This document shows positions 21,431 through 32,520 of a stretch of DNA of 64,000 nt, piece after piece (position 1 is the stretch's first letter; each line of letters opens with the position of its first letter). A program made the translations under genes and the position numbers. The notes beneath the pieces were generated by a model. That model was not told the DNA's origin and searched no databases. It saw only the letters and a program-made list of their open reading frames with translations. The DNA is from Bemisia tabaci (taxonomy: Eukaryota; Arthropoda; Insecta; Hemiptera; Aleyrodidae): NCBI RefSeq assembly GCF_918797505.1, contig NC_092797.1, positions 992,001-1,056,000 on the forward strand, given 5' to 3'.

Positions 21431-21780
21431 TTCTCTATCTATTCCGCAGAGAGTCCCTCTCTAGGCAATACCGCCCCGGCTACCTACAGCGTTCCGCTAC
21501 AGGTGTCGACCCTAAGAGTTCCTCCTTAAGGACGTCTCCCTTCCACCCTTGGAGTCACCTCCTTAAGGCTGGCATTTATTCCTCCCACCGAACCAACCCC
21601 AAAGGAGTTTCTCCTAGGGCTTTATTTCCCACCAACTCTAGCTCCAAGAGGTACCCTCTGGAAAGCCCTGGCGAGTTCCTCTCAGGGGTCCCACCGCGCC
21701 TCGAGCACAAAAATTCCCTCAACGCCTCCGGCGTAAACATACGCCATGTTCTATTTCTTATAAATTCCCGTAAGAAATTC
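21431..21780. other. Sequence rich in short inverted CCTTAAGG/AGGAG motifs
   Basis: Following the GC block, the sequence repeats variants of GAGTTCCTC, CCTTAAGG and AGGAGTTTCTCCT. No gene is recognised. Its base composition differs from the surrounding AT-rich DNA, so it probably belongs to the same unit as 20865-21430. Confidence 0.3.
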
Positions 21781-21861
21781 TAAGCAAAGAATTTACAAGT
21801 TTTCCGGGCAATTCGTATCTTATGCAAATAAAATCGGCAACGTCCGAATATTCATACTGCG

Positions 21862-22032
21862 CAGTGCCGTGGCGCACGTGCTTTGCGATCCATCGATTGA
21901 TCTGTCATTTGAGGCTATGAAAAATGATCGATAAAGAGGGTGTTTGGAGCCAACACCTTAATGATGGATTCTTTAGCATAGCTTCATAAGGGGAAATATC
22001 AAGAATTGATCATTGACGCTTGGCCACTACTG
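21862..22032. mobile_element. Foldback MITE, CAGTGGCG family, copy 3
   Basis: It starts CAGTGCCGTGGCGCACG and ends GCTTGGCCACTACTG, with the family's central palindrome around GGTGTTTGG/CCAACACC. It abuts a partial CTGCCGTGCTAAGG MITE on the left. Confidence 0.55.
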
Positions 22033-22239
22033 CGTTTTTCCGCAGCGAGGTAGAGTAGGACGCATGGACGTTGCGGCGCACGCACACAAAGACGTAATTT
22101 GGAAACAATTGCTAGACTAGCTCCCACGGGAGAGGATGTGGTCGGTGGTGATTGGATGGTGAATCTGGCAAGGCTGCGAGCGGCGGGTCCCGTAGGCGGA
22201 CGGATACGCCGACAGTTTGCTATTGCCAGAGCCTGACGC

Positions 22240-22538
22240 TAGGGTGTCCCTTATTTTTGAAATTTGAGAAAAGTTAAGCTCCCCAGGTCTCAAAACGTGC
22301 TATGGGGTGTACAAATAAGGAATGTTTTTTGAAAAAAATTTTAAAAAAATTTTTAGGACTCTCTCAAGCGCCCTAAAGGGCGTTAGTCGAAAATGTTCAT
22401 TTCTGGTAGAGTGGATAGTCAATCCTAGGTGAAATTGACGAATTAACGGCTGTAAGGCAAAAATTTGGTCCGTTTGGTCGTATCTTTGATCGTTCAGCCG
22501 GAAAATCAACTTAAAAGGGCGGGAAGTCGAGCCGCGGC
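22240..22538 (+). repeat. Left terminal inverted repeat of the 5.2-kb transposon
   Basis: It is the inverse of 27129-27427. Identity ends at GAGCCGCGGC, after which the two sides differ. Both arms contain the same open frame by symmetry, which is not a gene. Confidence 0.9.
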
Positions 22539-22601
22539 CGTGCGCCGCGCGCGGCTGACCGAGATGAGCTTTGCATCGCGCGGCGACGCGCATGAGGAAA
22601 A

Positions 22602-23177
22602 CCAGCAGGCTGATTATTTACTTCCCTCATCTATTGACCTTGATGGATGCGGGCTGCGGATCTATGAGACAGAGATTCCGAGCGATTCAGAACTAATTTC
22701 AATAGATCCAGCTATAGATCCACTGATAGATGCGGATCTCCCGGCCCTAAGGCAGTAGATGCGGTGACATCTATTAAAACTGTGCTTCTGATTGGCCGAC
22801 TGGTACTGCCGCGGCGGGATTCGAACCCACCATCGCTCGGATTGGTAGCGACTGAATATCGACGCCGCTATCCACTGCGCCACGGTAGCTGATAAGATGG
22901 AGTTGAGTAAAACACGATAAATGATCTATTTGGAGGTTAGGTTTCCTACGCGCTTCTTCTTCTTCACTCAGTGAATCAAGGTGTCTGATTGGTCAGAACG
23001 ATTATTTTCATTTCAAAGCAATCGTTCAACACTGTATTCCAATTCTGCTGATCTATCGCTCATCCATCGGATAGAATCACAGTGTAGAATCACAAATAGT
23101 TTGATCATAGATGCGCGATAGATGAGATTTGCAGATCTATAGCCGAGATCTATGAAAGTAAATAATCAGCCTGCTGG
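22602..23177. mobile_element. 576-bp inverted-repeat insertion inside the transposon
   Basis: CCAGCAGGCTGATTATTTAC at 22602 and its perfect 22-bp inverse at 23156-23177 bound a stretch rich in ATCTAT/ATAGAT motifs that also carries the tRNA-like sequence. This looks like a nested non-autonomous element, but no target duplication is evident, so it could instead be part of the host element's 5' region. Confidence 0.45.
22802..22890 (-). ncRNA. tRNA-like (SINE head) sequence
   Basis: On the minus strand there is an A box (TGGCGCAGTGGATAGCG, near 22866-22882) and a B box (GGGTTCGAATCCCGC, 22814-22828) at normal tRNA spacing, with a plausible T-arm. The acceptor ends do not pair properly, so it is more likely the polymerase III promoter head of a tRNA-derived SINE or a tRNA pseudogene than a working tRNA. 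Confidence 0.5.
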
Positions 23178-23461
23178 CGTCGAAAGAGGCTATAGATTAG
23201 CGAATTCTCACGCTTGCATTATTGATATGATTGCATTGTATTTGGTATCACAAATATTTGAAATTCCTGATGGTAAGAAAGGATCTAGCTGGGTCCAGCT
23301 CAAAGATAAACTAGGGAATTTCAGCTCTTTCCCCAAACAAGTGTTTGCAACTCTCTCTCAGTCAGTTTCGGTCCAATCAAGTTGTGCAGACAACAATACT
23401 GCAGTGCAATCATCTGGAATATTATTTTTGTTATTTGAATGTGTTATGTTATTCTAACGTC

Positions 23462-26400
23462 ATGGCGGAAATGGGTCAAAGGACCAGCCGTGCGCGTAGT
23501 CGGGAAAGTGGAAAGGTGCTTTTTATTGGTGAAGTGCAGGAAACTTTTAGTGGAACTTTCCTCCCAAACACGCAGGAAACTTTGCAAGTGTTCTTTTACC
23601 ATCACAAATTTTTAAATAAAACTGTTAAAGAAAGCGCGCGGGACACAGCAGATCTTGTTACTCCCCTATGGACCGAAAAATCTCGAATTCCAATCGTGCG
23701 AATCGACAAGATAATAGAAAAACTCCGTAAATTGTACCATGAATGGATTTTAATTACAAAAAATCACACGCGCTAGACCTACGCTCAAAGTAAAAGAGAG
23801 AGCCAGTTTAAAGTGAAATTAAAAAGTTTGTTTGACATAGCAGTCGCCAATGCACTGGAAATCATGAACAGCGAAGAAGAAAAAGCTTTTCTAATCGGTC
23901 AGCGGAAACAGCCGCGTGAAGGAAAAATTTCGGCAAAAAAGGATGTGAAATTGGCGATGAAAGAGAAGGAGACAAAAGCTAAAGAAGCTCGCAAGGAAGA
24001 ACGAAAAAATCGTCAGAAAAAGTTCAAGGAAACTTACTACGAAAACAACAATGATTGCTCACAAGGTAAATTTCCAACCATTTTTCATAATTTTTTTTCT
24101 TTCTTTTCGTTTAATTTTTTTACTTTGAAACATTAAGTTACATTAATTAGGGCCTTATGACTATAGAAAAATACATATCTCCCCGGATCATAATGGTCTC
24201 AAAGGGGGAAAAACTCCAATGATTAGGAGCTGCATGATAAAGTTTATGAATTCTCTGATTTTAAAGGAAAACCTCGCAACTTTTTTTTTCCTCTCGAGTT
24301 ATTCTATTTTAAAAAGTATTATTCTTCTTTCTTTCATTTCTAGATTTGAATTTTGACTCTTTATCAGAAGCCTCGTCAGGAGACGAGGAACTAACCCGAT
24401 CTTGTAGAGCAAGAAAAAATGTACTGACTCCCGCTTTGACCATCACCTGCGATGCACTTGGCTTATCTGTAAGAGATGCATCTGCCATCATTGCATCCAC
24501 TGCATGTGCATTAGGTCAGGACCCTGCAGATTTAAATGTATGTAGAAGCTCTTTACATCGCAGACGACGCTCAAATCGCCAAGAAGTTGTGAAAAAGTTA
24601 CGAGCAGAATTCGTACCCGACCCTGTTTTGACTCTGCATTGGGACGGGAAAATAGTTCCGGATCTAACTGGAAAAGAAGCTGTTGATCGGATCGCAGTAG
24701 TGATTACGGGTCTGACAACAGAAAAATTATTGGAGGTACCAAAGATAAAACAAGGTACAGGGAAAGCAACTGCAGAAGCAGTCTTTGAAGTGCTAAAAGC
24801 GTGGGAACTCGGAACTCAAATCTCAGCCTTTTCCTTTGATACAACCTCAGTTAATACAGGTAAATAATTTTTCCCCTCTCGTTTTCTTTTTCTATTTCCC
24901 TCTGTTCTTTGAAATTCTGGAAAATTATCTATTTTTAGAAGACTTGTAGGAGTTTGACACCTCCTTGAAAAATGTACAAATTAACAATTTAGCTTTTTTT
25001 TAAATTTTTCGATTCAAACATTTTAATGATTGAAGAACACTTTCAAAAATTCTATTTACAGCTATCACAAAAATTAATTTCCAGTACATTACACTTTGGT
25101 AGAATAGTGGTTGAGTTATTTTTGCCTCATCTGACGAATATTCATTCACTGTCTTAAAAATGCGAAAAAAGTAGAGCTTAGAGGTTCCGCTTTTCCCACT
25201 GGAAAAATATACATTTTTCGAGGGATTTCGGACTTTGATGATTCTCTAATGATTCCCAACTGATTTGAACAGGACATCCATTTCAGCTGAGTGCATATTT
25301 TCAAAATGAGTGCGTTGCATCTTTCTTTTTTCTCTTTTTATTTTTTTCTTCTTTTATTAGGAATGTTTAATGGTGCCGCAGTGCTACTCGAAGAACTTTT
25401 GCTTCATCCGGTCCTTTTCCTTGCATGTCGGCATCATATAATGGAACTCATACTTGAAGCTGTGTATACTGCGCTCTTAAACCCTTCTGGAGGTCCGGAC
25501 ATAATCTTTTTCAAACGTTTCCAACAGAAATGGCAATGCATTGATCCAACTAAGTTCGCCAATGGCCTCTCTGAACAAGAGACAATCAGAGCCTTAGGAT
25601 GTGAAATTGACGAGATAATTCAATTTGCTACAGACCAAATTAAGGTAACTACACCACGATCGTTTCTTCATCTTTTTTGTCTTAATGGTTTTATAACTTT
25701 TATATCGATTCTACTTTACAGTCACATTTGCGCTTAATTTTTGCCTTTCTTTAAATTTTCTTAACTTGGAATGAAGAAAAATAGATTGACTTCTCTCATC
25801 TGGCGATTGCTGTAAATTTAACGTTGTGTGATTATTTTTGTTTTACAGACGCACCAGCCAAGAGACGATTACTATGAATTATTGAGCTTGGCAATAATTT
25901 TTTTAGGAGGAGTTCCCCCAAAAGGGATAATTTTTATGGCGCCAGGAGCATTCAATAAGGCTCGGTGGATGAATTAGGCGATTTACGCTCTGAAAATCTG
26001 GATGTTCAGAAATCAGTTCCCCCTAACAGAAGAGGAACAAAAAGGACTCCTTCACGTTAATATTTTTATTGTTAAAGTGTACATAAAATGTTGGTTTCGT
26101 TCTCCTCATTCTGCTGGCGCTCCCAAAAATGACCTGCAGCTCATCGAAGACCTAGTAGAATTTAAAAAATTTGATCCTTTGGCAGCAGGGGTAGCTCTAC
26201 GGAAATTTTCAAATCACTTATGGTACTTGAGTGAAATGCTCGTCCCTCTGTCTCTTTTCGATAAGAGAATTTCGTCGGAGGAGAAGAAGCTGTGTGTTTA
26301 TAATTTAAAAAATAATGTAGGCCTCCCTGACCCACCCAGACGTCGAGATGCTCTGGCTGAGGAATGCACCAAACTGGCTGATTTATTCACAGTAAATAGC

Positions 26401-26682
26401 ATGGCTTTTTTTGACATTCTTGGTATTTCACCAGCATTTTTAGAGATAGACCCAGTAAATTGGCCAGAAAGCCCGGAATACATGCATGCATACCAAATTG
26501 TTTTAGCCCTTGAAGTAGTGAATGACCATGCTGAAAGAGCCGTCAAATTGATGCAAAAATTTAACAAGAAAGTTGAAAGTGAGCAAGACTTTCAAGATTT
26601 ATTACAAGTGTCGTCTCACTTCACAAATATTGTCAATAAAAAATCAAAAAAAATTCTAGTTCATGACTTTCAAAAATTGTGA
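23462..26682 (+). pseudogene. Transposase-like gene of the 5.2-kb element, two in-frame stops
   Basis: Four exons with good splice sites join in frame: 23462-24065, 24344-24859, 25361-25644 and 25849-26682, 745 codons. The first exon is lysine-rich towards its end (a KEKETKAKEARKEERKNRQK stretch). Exons 2-3 carry motifs of an RNase H-like transposase core: HWDGK (Asp about residue 302), FDTTSVNTG (Asp about 367) and CRHHIME (about 396-402). Exon 4 holds HLWYLSE and a helical C-terminal part. The layout resembles uncharacterised arthropod and cnidarian transposon proteins known to me only from memory; I cannot name the family. TAG codons interrupt the frame at codon 105 (23774-23776) and codon 511 (25975-25977). 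Elsewhere the frame is intact, so the copy is young or the stops are base-call errors. Confidence 0.75.
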
Positions 26683-27128
26683 TAAGTTTTGACTTTTGTT
26701 AAACTAAGTACCTGATATTGCTATAGTTACCAAAAATATGTTACTACGTAAGTTGGACGATGGTACGCTTAACTAAATTCATGCCAAAGAAGTTTTTAAA
26801 CATTAAACGATTTATATTCATTTTTAAGAGTCTTTTCAGAATTTTAATTGTCCTCCCTCTGTAGAACAACATTGAGTCCCCGTCTCGCAATAGCAGCGAA
26901 TCATCAACTCATTTTTAGCCTTTTATTTTCATTTATTTATTTATTAATTCATTTATTTATCTTTTTATTTTATTTTTTTTTTTGTTTCCAGTTGAACATG
27001 AAAAGATAATATTGCGAAACGTCCCGTTTCTCTTCTTCGTCATGTTTTACAGCCTCCCCATCGTAGCTTCCTGCATCACGTTTAGCTGTGTATGTTTACA
27101 TGTTCAACACTCACAACCCGCGCGCGTC
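26683..27128. other. 3' region of the transposon between gene and right TIR
   Basis: AT-rich, with ATTTATTTATTTATT-like simple sequence at about 26930-26980. No coding sequence is seen; it presumably holds the 3' UTR and polyadenylation signals. Confidence 0.4.
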
Positions 27129-27427
27129 GCCGCGGCTCGACTTCCCGCCCTTTTAAGTTGATTTTCCGGCTGAACGATCAAAGATACGACCAAACGGACC
27201 AAATTTTTGCCTTACAGCCGTTAATTCGTCAATTTCACCTAGGATTGACTATCCACTCTACCAGAAATGAACATTTTCGACTAACGCCCTTTAGGGCGCT
27301 TGAGAGAGTCCTAAAAATTTTTTTAAAATTTTTTTCAAAAAACATTCCTTATTTGTACACCCCATAGCACGTTTTGAGACCTGGGGAGCTTAACTTTTCT
27401 CAAATTTCAAAAATAAGGGACACCCTA
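27129..27427 (-). repeat. Right terminal inverted repeat of the 5.2-kb transposon
   Basis: It is the inverse of 22240-22538 and ends CAAAAATAAGGGACACCCTA directly before the target duplication CCTGACGC. Confidence 0.9.
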
Positions 27428-28484
27428 CCTGACGCCCGACCTGACATTGAATCCCAATTGCAATTATTATACAGCGCGGCGTCGCGACGCAGAATATCGT
27501 TTTCGGTACGTGTTACCGTTTAAATAGAAATCATCCTGTGAGACAGTCGATTCGTTACCTATCGATCGGAAACAAATACAGGGTGTCCTAAAAGTCCTGC
27601 ATCGGAAACTTTCAGGTGCAGTCTGAAGCTTTTACGCAATGCTTGCTGGGTAAGATTGATATATGGATGTATTTATGCTATAACGGACTATGTCTCACGC
27701 AAACCCTATGCACATTGTTCCATTCAGCATAAATACGTTCATATATTATCATACATCGACGGTGAAACTCCCAAATCACGTACCTCGTTTGCGTTGTTTA
27801 AAAATCCCCGCTCCTAATTAATTTTTTTCAAGGTAAAAAAAAATTACAAGTAAGATTTACGTATTTTTTTATAAACTTTCTGCGAGCAAAAACGAGGGGG
27901 AAAAAGTGGTGAACAGAATTGTATAAAAGGAAAAGTTGCAGCCCATAAAAATTGAAGGTATAGTTTTTTGATTTTTACGTAAATTTTACGATTTCTTTTA
28001 ATTAAAATAATACTATATTTTCTTTTTTTTTTTTAAAAAAAAGAATTCCCCAGAAGGGTTTTCTAAAACGAGTATTTTAAGAGTTTTTTTACTTAAAATT
28101 TACAAGTTTTTTTAAAATTTTTTAACAACTTTTTGTAGAATTTTTTAAAGAACCATTGCAACTAGGGGATAAGTATGTCTAATACACACTCTCAAGAACA
28201 TCGTGTCAAAATTTTCGGAGTTAAAAAAGTTAAAAGCCTTCATAATGAACAAGGTCAGAAGCTGGCAACAGAGTTTCCGCGTTTCCGCTCCATCTTTGCT
28301 GCGTTTTGCTCGAAATTGCGGATTTTTGACCTTTAACTCTAAAATGATCTTGGGAGGTGAATTTTTGGATTTTGTGGGTCTTTTTCCGGCATAAATGGTG
28401 CGGGTGGGAACCCGAGAACTCTTTATTCTAATATGCATCATATATATGAGCTCCAAGACCTCCTAAATTTGCATACCTGGTAAC

Positions 28485-28800
28485 GTTTAGTTCCAGCGTT
28501 CTACCGGGCCGATTCTCATGATTTTTGCGGTTATCGACAAGCAATTGTCTCTAAATGAGCCCGTTCTATTCAGATTTTGAAAATATGACCCAGGTTTTTT
28601 TACATTACGCGGTAAAGTTGCGAATTCTCCCATTTAAACAATGTAAATTTTTATTTTTTGTCATAGTTCGTTTGAGCGTTCTACTGGGCCGATTTCCATA
28701 ATTTTTGCGGTTATCGACAGGCGATAGTCCCTAAATGAGCCCGCTGTAATTAAATTTTGGAAATTTGACCCAGATTTTTTATAATTGAATATACCTGGGA
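28485..28800 (+). repeat. Diverged tandem duplication, about 180-190-bp unit
   Basis: The blocks at about 28493-28605 and 28675-28790 share GCGTTCTAC(C/T)GGGCCGATT, ATTTTTGCGGTTATCGACA and TAAATGAGCCCG, followed by TTTGACCCAG-like sequence. It is non-coding. Confidence 0.6.
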
Positions 28801-29059
28801 GCTTGGAAAGGACGCAAAATTTGAAACTCCCGCCATTTTTCGTTGGCGGGAATCTCAATTTTGCGGAAAATTAAACTAAGCGGGAAATTGTGAATGTTGG
28901 TCTGTTAGTAGGGTCTAGGGTATAAGGTAAACGAATCAAAATTGTCCTCCTTTACCACAGACTATCCAAAAGTAACGAAACGTTCCGTTCCATTCATTCC
29001 GTTTCGTTTCAGTCTTGGCCTGAAGTTGAAAATAAATGGCGGCTTTCTAATTTGATTCT

Positions 29060-29225
29060 TATTGGTCCAATCTTCCCCTGCCAGAGGAAGATTGGACAAA
29101 TGAGAGTCGGGTATGAAAATGCTTTAATTTTTTTTCGTCGTTCTTTTGTCGAAGCGGGCCTAAGAGAGGGCGAGGCGCCCTTTGGGGGTTGGGCCGCGTA
29201 GCGGCCAGGGACCATAGCCTCCTAG
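29060..29225 (+). mobile_element. Second Helitron-like 3' end (CTAG/T)
   Basis: GGGTTGGGCCGCGTAGCGGC at 29185 matches the hairpin region at 1-242, and the sequence ends CCTAG (CTAG at 29222-29225) followed by T. The last hairpin is degraded compared with the first copy. The left boundary is not determined. Confidence 0.4.
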
Positions 29226-29439
29226 TTGTCCTATATCGGTCTAAAGAATTGATCCCTTAAGTATCCCCCATGAGATTTGGGACACCCTGTATACCCGGGA
29301 GATCTCGCACTATCCAAAGCCCTAGTTACACGCTTGAATTGGCTTCCAAGAGAACGATCGGACTCTCAGTCAACAACCTCGAACATGGTGAAGAAAATCG
29401 CCGTGAAGAAAGTTATACATATTTTTCCTCACAATTTTC

Positions 29440-29585
29440 AGAAACTTCAGATTAATTTACGAACAAAACTCTCTGAAAAATCGAAAGAAAAATATTTGCA
29501 AATTTTTTCGAAAATTCGTGCGATTAGCCAAAAAAAATTTGGCAACGTCTGAAGGCCCATACGGCGTTCTTCCTTACCACGGCAG
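29440..29585. mobile_element. CTGCCGTGCTAAGG MITE, right half
   Basis: It ends TTTGGCAACGTCTGAAGGCC, ATACGGCG, CACGGCAG as in the right end of 14217-14469. The left end is missing. Confidence 0.5.
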
Positions 29586-29804
29586 TATGTGAGTATACCT
29601 CGACAGAGTATAGACAGAGCATGTTTTAATGTGCGAGCCACTCTTGGTTGATTGGGTTATCAGTTTTTTCAGCATTTACTGGGGTTTATGTGGATCAATA
29701 TATATAAGCGAGAGGAATTCATATTATTCAAAAAACGGCATTTGATTCAACATTTGAAAAGATTCTATATGAGCGGTCAAAAACCAATTATTAACGCCGG
29801 ATCT

Positions 29805-30174
29805 CAAGTAGCATTTTTCAACGGAAAAATTGGGATAAATTGAAATTTTATCGGCGATAAAATCGCTGGGGGGATCATCAACATCTGAGCGATTATCCTC
29901 GATCTTATCGGGATAAAATTGCAATTTTATCGCTATCAGCAATTTATCGCGATATTTTCGAAATAAAAATCGCGATTAATGGCGATTGAATCTCGATTTT
30001 ATCGACGAAAATTGATCTCGATTTTATCGGACCAAGAATTGCGAGATGTGTAGCGATTTAATCGCCATATATCGCAATTTTTAATGCGATAATATCTCGA
30101 TATATTATATGCCACCGATATAATCGCGATAACCAACCGATAAAAACCCTATTTATAGCAATCATTGCTACTTG
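29805..30174. mobile_element. Insertion rich in ATCGCGAT/TTTTATCG motifs
   Basis: CAAGTAGCA at the left and TGCTACTTG at the right bound 370 bp composed of overlapping short palindromic motifs (GCGATAAAATCGC, ATCGCGAT, TTTTATCG). GGATCT and GGATGT flank the ends, possibly a diverged duplication. Comparison with the paralogous 14500-16200 repeat supports an insertion. It is non-coding. Confidence 0.5.
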
Positions 30175-30400
30175 GGATGTAAACCTAGGTAGTGTTGGTC
30201 ATTTTTACTTTAAGAATCACACTCCTTTCGGGTTTAAAACTTTCCCTTAATTAATGAAGACTAATCGAACCGTTCGCTTTTTTCCTCAAAGAATCTCAAA
30301 ATTTTTCAGAAATGTATAGTTGAGGTCATTGGCAATCACTCAGATGAGTTGCTATGGTCGTGATCTTTAAGCCATGGTCAAGTTTCCGTGCGACACCCAA

Positions 30401-30636
30401 CGCACAGGGGATCGAGTCAATTAGGGGGGACGGAATGAAATTTTTGATTAAAACTGCGTATTTTCATGTTTATTTCGTCATATTTTAAAGTTTAATGGGT
30501 GCTACTGGAAGAAAATTTCTCGGGGAGACCGATGGAACCACTTTTAAAAGCTCAAAATTTTGTAGAAACGGAGTTACAAGCGTTTAAAGTTTCCAAATTT
30601 TGTCCGATCTCTCCTATTGACTCGATCCGCTGTGCG
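30401..30636. mobile_element. TIR element with CGCACAGGGGATCGAGTCAA ends
   Basis: CGCACAGGGGATCGAGTCAA on the left is the inverse of the right end CTATTGACTCGATCCGCTGTGCG with one mismatch. It interrupts the repeat at ACACCC/ACGTAGG compared with 14500-16200. It is 236 bp. Confidence 0.6.
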
Positions 30637-30770
30637 ACGTAGGCTTGGAGACTTAAACGCGCGGGTAGGAAAAAATAACCCGCGAATCCTTTTGGCACGC
30701 TTTCAACAACGATGAGTTAAATCATCCTCACAGTCACAGTCGACTCAGATTGTAGGAGCTTAACAAAAAC

Positions 30771-32520
30771 CTAAATTTATGTCACTTAAATCTGTTATAC
30801 TCTCCAATTTTTAACCCATTCGTTTATATGTTGTTGCTTCTCTCCGTTGGAAAACTTGATCCTTGATTTGTTGTGAATTTGTTTTCTTCACCTTATTTGG
30901 CACATCCTCCTTCTTCGAACATTTTAAGGAATAAGTACAGACTTAAATACTATGAAAATGAATAAAAATTGCGAGATACGAATATGCTAAAACGCGATTT
31001 TAGATCGAAACTCTTGGTAGGTACTCGCGCTTTCCTCCGGAAACGAGTGATGGACAACCCAGTGCTTTATTTTATTTTATTTTATTTTTTTTACTATTGA
31101 AAGTTTTCAAGAAATTTTGACGTCCATGGTGAGCGGAAGCTTATTTGAACATATTTAAGGATAATAAGGGGTGAAATAAATCTATTGTATTCCTCTGGGA
31201 CTTACACTTCAAGTACATTAACTTACGGAAAAATTTCGTAAGAAACACGATACGATTTTCTCCGAAACGAACTTCTAGGCCCATAAAAGCTCTTAAAGTT
31301 GAAATCATAATGGAGCAGATAGCTCATACCATATGCTGAGAGTCCACCTCTATATCTAGTCAAACTCTCTATGCACGGTTAGGAAGAAACTACATTAGCA
31401 GCGTTAGGAGTCCCCGAACAAAAGTGGCAATCTTGCTACTGTCTTTGCTCCCCATCTGTACAGAGAGTTTGACTAGATGAGAGTGGATAGGGTAAGCGAA
31501 TTCCTCCGCGGCCTCATTTTTAGGAGCTTTTTTAAACTTGGAAGCTCGCCTCAGAGAAAACCAATGGCACCATCGTGTTCCTCGCAAAATTTCACATCAG
31601 CTGTTGTATCGGTACCTATACTTAAATGGAACTGTGGAAGGGAACCTGGCCCCTCCCAAGAAATGAGAGGAACTTTTGCCAAAAGTACGTGACACATCTT
31701 TAATTAAAATTGTAATTGGGTCAATTTTTCGGTCCGATTAGTTAAAAATTGCTCCGGTATGAATCGACTAAATTTTTCAACATTGTCCAAAGGAGAGACC
31801 CACCGGACCCCCATTGAAGGCAGGGAATTCCCACAAATCCTGGAACTAGGGGGATCTCTACGGACCACCTTTGTTAGAGTGTCACTTGGTGTCCCCCCCC
31901 CCCCACCGATTAGAAGCCGTTCTGGCCTCCACAACAAAATCCTTATCTCTCTTGTGCTTGGGTCGCAAATTCTTGAGGCACATGCAAGAACCCTATTTTC
32001 TAACCCCCGTCAGTGAGCTTTAATGAGTCATAACATACCAAACACATGGTCTCCACATGAAGACTTTCCACCCCTACCCGCCCTCTTTTAGTCAGTACAT
32101 TCCTTCTTCCTTGAAAACTGCGGTATTACCTGAGGTGTTAACAACTAAAAAAAGCGACTTCGTGTTAGATGAGATATCCGATTTTTCCCCTGAAACGAAG
32201 GAATTTCACACTTTAACAGTGGTTTAAAGTTTGAAGGCTTTGAAATCCGTGTGGGAATGCACCGATGGGCACCAAATAAGATCGCAGAGAAACAATCGAG
32301 ATGGCAACAGGTGTTTGAGCAAGGTCAGAGATTGAGTAATCCATAACAATGATGACCATTATGAATTAATATGTGCGTAGGCACCAGGCGAGGGAGACAG
32401 AACGACGAAAAGGCCTTTCCGAGTGAGGAATTCGACAAGGATGGAATCTTGAATGCTATCCATCGAATTGATATCTTGTTGAGCGATCGAGTAAATCGAG
32501 AAGTTGACAAAACCACTTAC
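30771..32520. other. Intergenic DNA with a small foldback at 31341-31490
   Basis: TATCTAGTCAAACTCTCT (about 31350) pairs with AGAGAGTTTGACTAGATGAG (about 31460), so 31341-31490 is probably a 150-bp foldback MITE. In the rest I recognise no gene; a 10-C run lies near 31892. Confidence 0.4.

Larger units (their letters stand above)
22240..27427 (+). mobile_element. 5.2-kb DNA transposon, 299-bp TIRs, 8-bp TSD CCTGACGC
   Basis: The element starts TAGGGTGTCCCTTATTTTTG and ends with the inverse. The left arm (22240-22538) and right arm (27129-27427) are each 299 bp and look identical by eye. CCTGACGC lies immediately outside both ends (22232-22239 and 27428-27435). An 8-bp duplication and TAGGG ends fit a hAT-like (or P-like) cut-and-paste transposon. 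It encloses a four-exon transposase-like gene on the + strand and a smaller inverted-repeat insertion in its 5' part. Identical arms argue for recent insertion; two in-frame stops argue that this copy is inactive or that the calls need checking. Confidence 0.9.
27579..29289. mobile_element. Possible TA-flanked element with CAGGGTGTCC ends
   Basis: CAGGGTGTCCTAAAAG at 27579 and the inverse GGACACCCTG at 29280-29289 are each bordered by TA, as for Tc1/mariner elements. The matching arms are only about 10 bp and the interior contains a Helitron-like end and a tandem duplication. The two ends may therefore belong to different insertions. Confidence 0.3.
29590..30770 (+). repeat. Dispersed repeat, paralogous to 14500-16200
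   Basis: Colinear with 14500-16200 through GAGCGGTCAAAA, GAAGACTAATCGAACCG, TAGTTGAGGTCA and GACGTAGGCTTGGAGACTT. This copy is split by the elements at 29805-30174 and 30401-30636. Confidence 0.6.

Noticed and set aside
22300..22593. 97-codon minus-strand frame, duplicated at 27092-27367 on the plus strand
   Set aside because: Both are translations of the terminal inverted repeats and mirror each other for that reason.
22802..22890. Functional tRNA gene
   Set aside because: A and B boxes are present but the acceptor stem does not pair, so a SINE head or tRNA pseudogene is more likely.
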